Assembly (NCBI GenBank): GCA_029941275.1
Contig: JAPYQK010000005.1
Location: 1 to 33,355 of the forward strand
Direction: 5' to 3'
From: Longimicrobiales bacterium
GTDB taxonomy: Bacteria; Gemmatimonadota; Gemmatimonadetes; Longimicrobiales; Gaopeijiaceae
DNA: 33,355 nucleotides
In this document: piece by piece, positions 32,063-33,355 of the stretch
Numbering within the stretch: the first letter of the stretch is position 1
Layout: each line of letters begins with the position of its first letter
Position numbers and translations under genes: made by a program
Notes under the pieces: generated by a model
Told to the model about the DNA's origin: nothing
The model's database searches: none
The model's input: the letters and a program-made list of their open reading frames with translations, nothing else

Positions 32063-33136
32063 GTGACCGAGCCGGATGGTACAACCCGTCCTTTCAACCA
32101 GCACGGTGGCCTGACGTTGATCCCGATGCCGGGCTTCGAGGATCTGGCCCGCGAGGTCAAGCGTCGCGTCGAGGTAGGCCGCTACGAATTCGACACCTCC
32201 ATTGATGTGGCGGACTTCGAGTTTGGCTATCGCGCGAGCGGCGAGCCCTATGTGCGCTTCGGCAAAGAGCACATCGCCGGGCACGATTGTGTCGTGTTGA
32301 CGAGCGGTCCGGGAACTCCCGCAATGCTTCTGCAGCTCATGCTCATCCTTCGTTATTTGAGCGGACGACGCGCCAGCCGCATTGCCGTGGTCGCCGGATA
32401 CTTTCCACTGGGACGCTCGGACAAGGACGAAGGGGCCCTGGAGTTCGCCATGCCCCCGTTGATCATCGACTTGATGATGATGTCGACCTACAACGGCCTC
32501 GACCGGGTGATCACGGTGGATCTGCATGCCCCTCAGGTCGTGATGAGCGGGCGTACCGGGTTCATCACGGAAGTCTCCATGATCCGCCGCATGCTGAAGC
32601 GGGCCGCAGACGAGGCCTTGGCCCTCGGTCATCCGATCTGCCTGTGCTTCCCCGACGACACCGCCGCCAAACGTATGGAATCCGCGGTCGCACAGATCAG
32701 TGAGCAAATGGGCGTCACGTTCCCAGTCGTCTATGGAGCCAAGCGTCGCACGTCGAGCCAGGAGTCGACGCTGGCAGGCCTCTTCGGCGAGTTGGATGCG
32801 ATTGACGGCGCCACCGTGCTCAACCTAGATGACGAGATCGCAACTGGGGGCACCAACATCGACAGCGCGGCCGAGCTCAAAGCCCACTACGGGGCGGCGC
32901 GCGTCTGGGCCGTCGTGACACACGGCGTGTTATGCGGGTCCGCCGCCGAGCGTTTCGGAGAGCCATCCTGTGCCGTCGATCGGGTCTTCATCAGCGACAC
33001 CATTCCAGTGTCCAACCGCCCAGAGCTGGAGCCACTGATGGCGTCGGGCCGCTTGGACGTTACATCCTGGTGCCCCGACCTCAGCTGGATTCTCTACCAC
33101 CACCATTGGAACCTTTCCATCCGAGAACTCCGCTGA
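32063..33136 (+). CDS. Ribose-phosphate pyrophosphokinase-like protein
   Basis: The 357-residue protein has the two-domain phosphoribosyltransferase fold of PRPP synthase, which makes PRPP from ribose 5-phosphate and ATP. The start GTG 32063 follows AGGAGGG. Recognisable blocks are GYFPLGRSDKDEG at 112-124 (normally PYFGYARQDR-like), DLHAPQ at 153-158 (normally DLHAxQ), the flexible-loop AKRR at 226-229 and the PRPP loop NLDDEIATGGT at 254-264. It is about 40 residues longer than typical PRPP synthases and diverges in the ATP-binding block, so it may be an atypical class of synthase or a related phosphoribosyl enzyme rather than the housekeeping enzyme. Confidence 0.75.
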   Translation: MTEPDGTTRPFNQHGGLTLIPMPGFEDLAREVKRRVEVGRYEFDTSIDVADFEFGYRASGEPYVRFGKEHIAGHDCVVLTSGPGTPAMLLQLMLILRYLSGRRASRIAVVAGYFPLGRSDKDEGALEFAMPPLIIDLMMMSTYNGLDRVITVDLHAPQVVMSGRTGFITEVSMIRRMLKRAADEALALGHPICLCFPDDTAAKRMESAVAQISEQMGVTFPVVYGAKRRTSSQESTLAGLFGELDAIDGATVLNLDDEIATGGTNIDSAAELKAHYGAARVWAVVTHGVLCGSAAERFGEPSCAVDRVFISDTIPVSNRPELEPLMASGRLDVTSWCPDLSWILYHHHWNLSIRELR

Positions 33137-33216
33137 TGGAGCCCGGGCGGAGGACACCCCTACCGCTCGCCCCTCGCAAAACTCCAGGCGCATGCGAGTT
33201 GACCGGTCTGACCCCG

Positions 33217-33247
33217 GCCCTCAGGTTATGATGACCCGGCTGAGGGC
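33217..33247. terminator. Weak hairpin downstream of the PRPP-synthase-like gene
   Basis: GCCCTCAG at 33217-33224 can pair with CTGAGGGC at 33240-33247 across a 15-base loop. There is no T-tract. It lies about 80 bases after the stop at 33136 and could mark the end of the transcript. Confidence 0.3.
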
Positions 33248-33300
33248 TGCTGACAGGAGGGCCATTCAGTGTCGTGGATCCCGCTGGCTTGGAGGGTAAA

Positions 33301-33355
33301 ATGAGGAATCGCGCTCTACTTACCGCCGTTCTTTGTGCGACCGCAGCGCTCGGCA
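33301..33355 (+). CDS. Start of an exported protein, cut by the window edge
   Basis: ATG 33301 follows GGAGG at a 4-base distance and begins MRNRALLTAVLCATAALG, a typical signal peptide. Only 18 codons lie in the window, so nothing can be said about function. Confidence 0.6.
   Translation, partial: MRNRALLTAVLCATAALG

Noticed and set aside
33199-33232. TTGACC and TATGAT as a promoter for the right-edge gene
   Set aside because: The hexamers are 22 bases apart, too far for a normal sigma70 promoter.

Overview
The window is 33.4 kb of GC-rich bacterial chromosome with no rRNA, tRNA, CRISPR array, insertion sequence or phage gene that I can see. Most genes encode exported proteins: Tat and Sec signals, lipoproteins, beta-propellers, carboxypeptidase-regulatory-like domains and RND efflux parts. 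A serine/threonine-kinase remnant with an N-terminus of the kind common in Gemmatimonadota, together with this gene mix, suggests a Gemmatimonadota or related free-living or host-associated bacterium. That placement is an inference; no phylogenetic marker was tested.

Layout. 1-7.0 kb: a lipoprotein epoxide hydrolase, a short-chain dehydrogenase whose C-terminus is out of frame, a carboxypeptidase-regulatory-like protein, a damaged YVTN beta-propeller gene, and a Tat-exported PhoD-like phosphatase. 7.0-13.5 kb: a tightly overlapping minus-strand operon tetR-tolC-adaptor-RND permease, preceded by a sigma70-like promoter overlapped by a 9+4+9 palindrome. 13.6-14.3 kb: a PAS-domain scrap and a second TetR regulator with its own upstream palindrome. 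14.4-21.1 kb: a minus-strand series of a Tat-exported molybdenum hydroxylase (2Fe-2S small, Moco large and FAD medium subunits), a BON lipoprotein and a secreted PHP/CehA-like metallohydrolase. 21.2-21.6 kb: the two ends of a TonB-dependent receptor with its middle missing. 21.9-24.3 kb: a haem-fused type II copper monooxygenase and an unrecognised exported protein. 24.3-27 kb: an orphan RND adaptor and a DAG-kinase-family lipid kinase. 27.2-33.1 kb: exported SurE, a kinase/TPR gene collapsed by internal deletion, two six-bladed propellers, a small TfoX-like protein and a PRPP-synthase-like protein. The first codons of another exported protein reach the right edge.

The most interesting signal is a possible split version of the animal peptidylglycine alpha-amidating monooxygenase. 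The copper monooxygenase keeps all six copper ligands of the PHM domain and carries a c-type haem domain. One propeller keeps the Arg/His/Tyr/His/Arg/His set of the PAL lyase domain, and its neighbour keeps the metal histidines but has Leu where the catalytic Tyr should be. Hydroxylation followed by lyase cleavage would release an aldehyde such as glyoxylate, and an aldehyde-oxidase-type molybdenum enzyme lies next to the monooxygenase. The link between these genes is a hypothesis.

A second theme is gene decay. The SDR, the YVTN propeller, the TonB receptor, the kinase/TPR gene and the PAS scrap are all broken. Single-base breaks could be assembly errors; the internal deletions are harder to explain that way.
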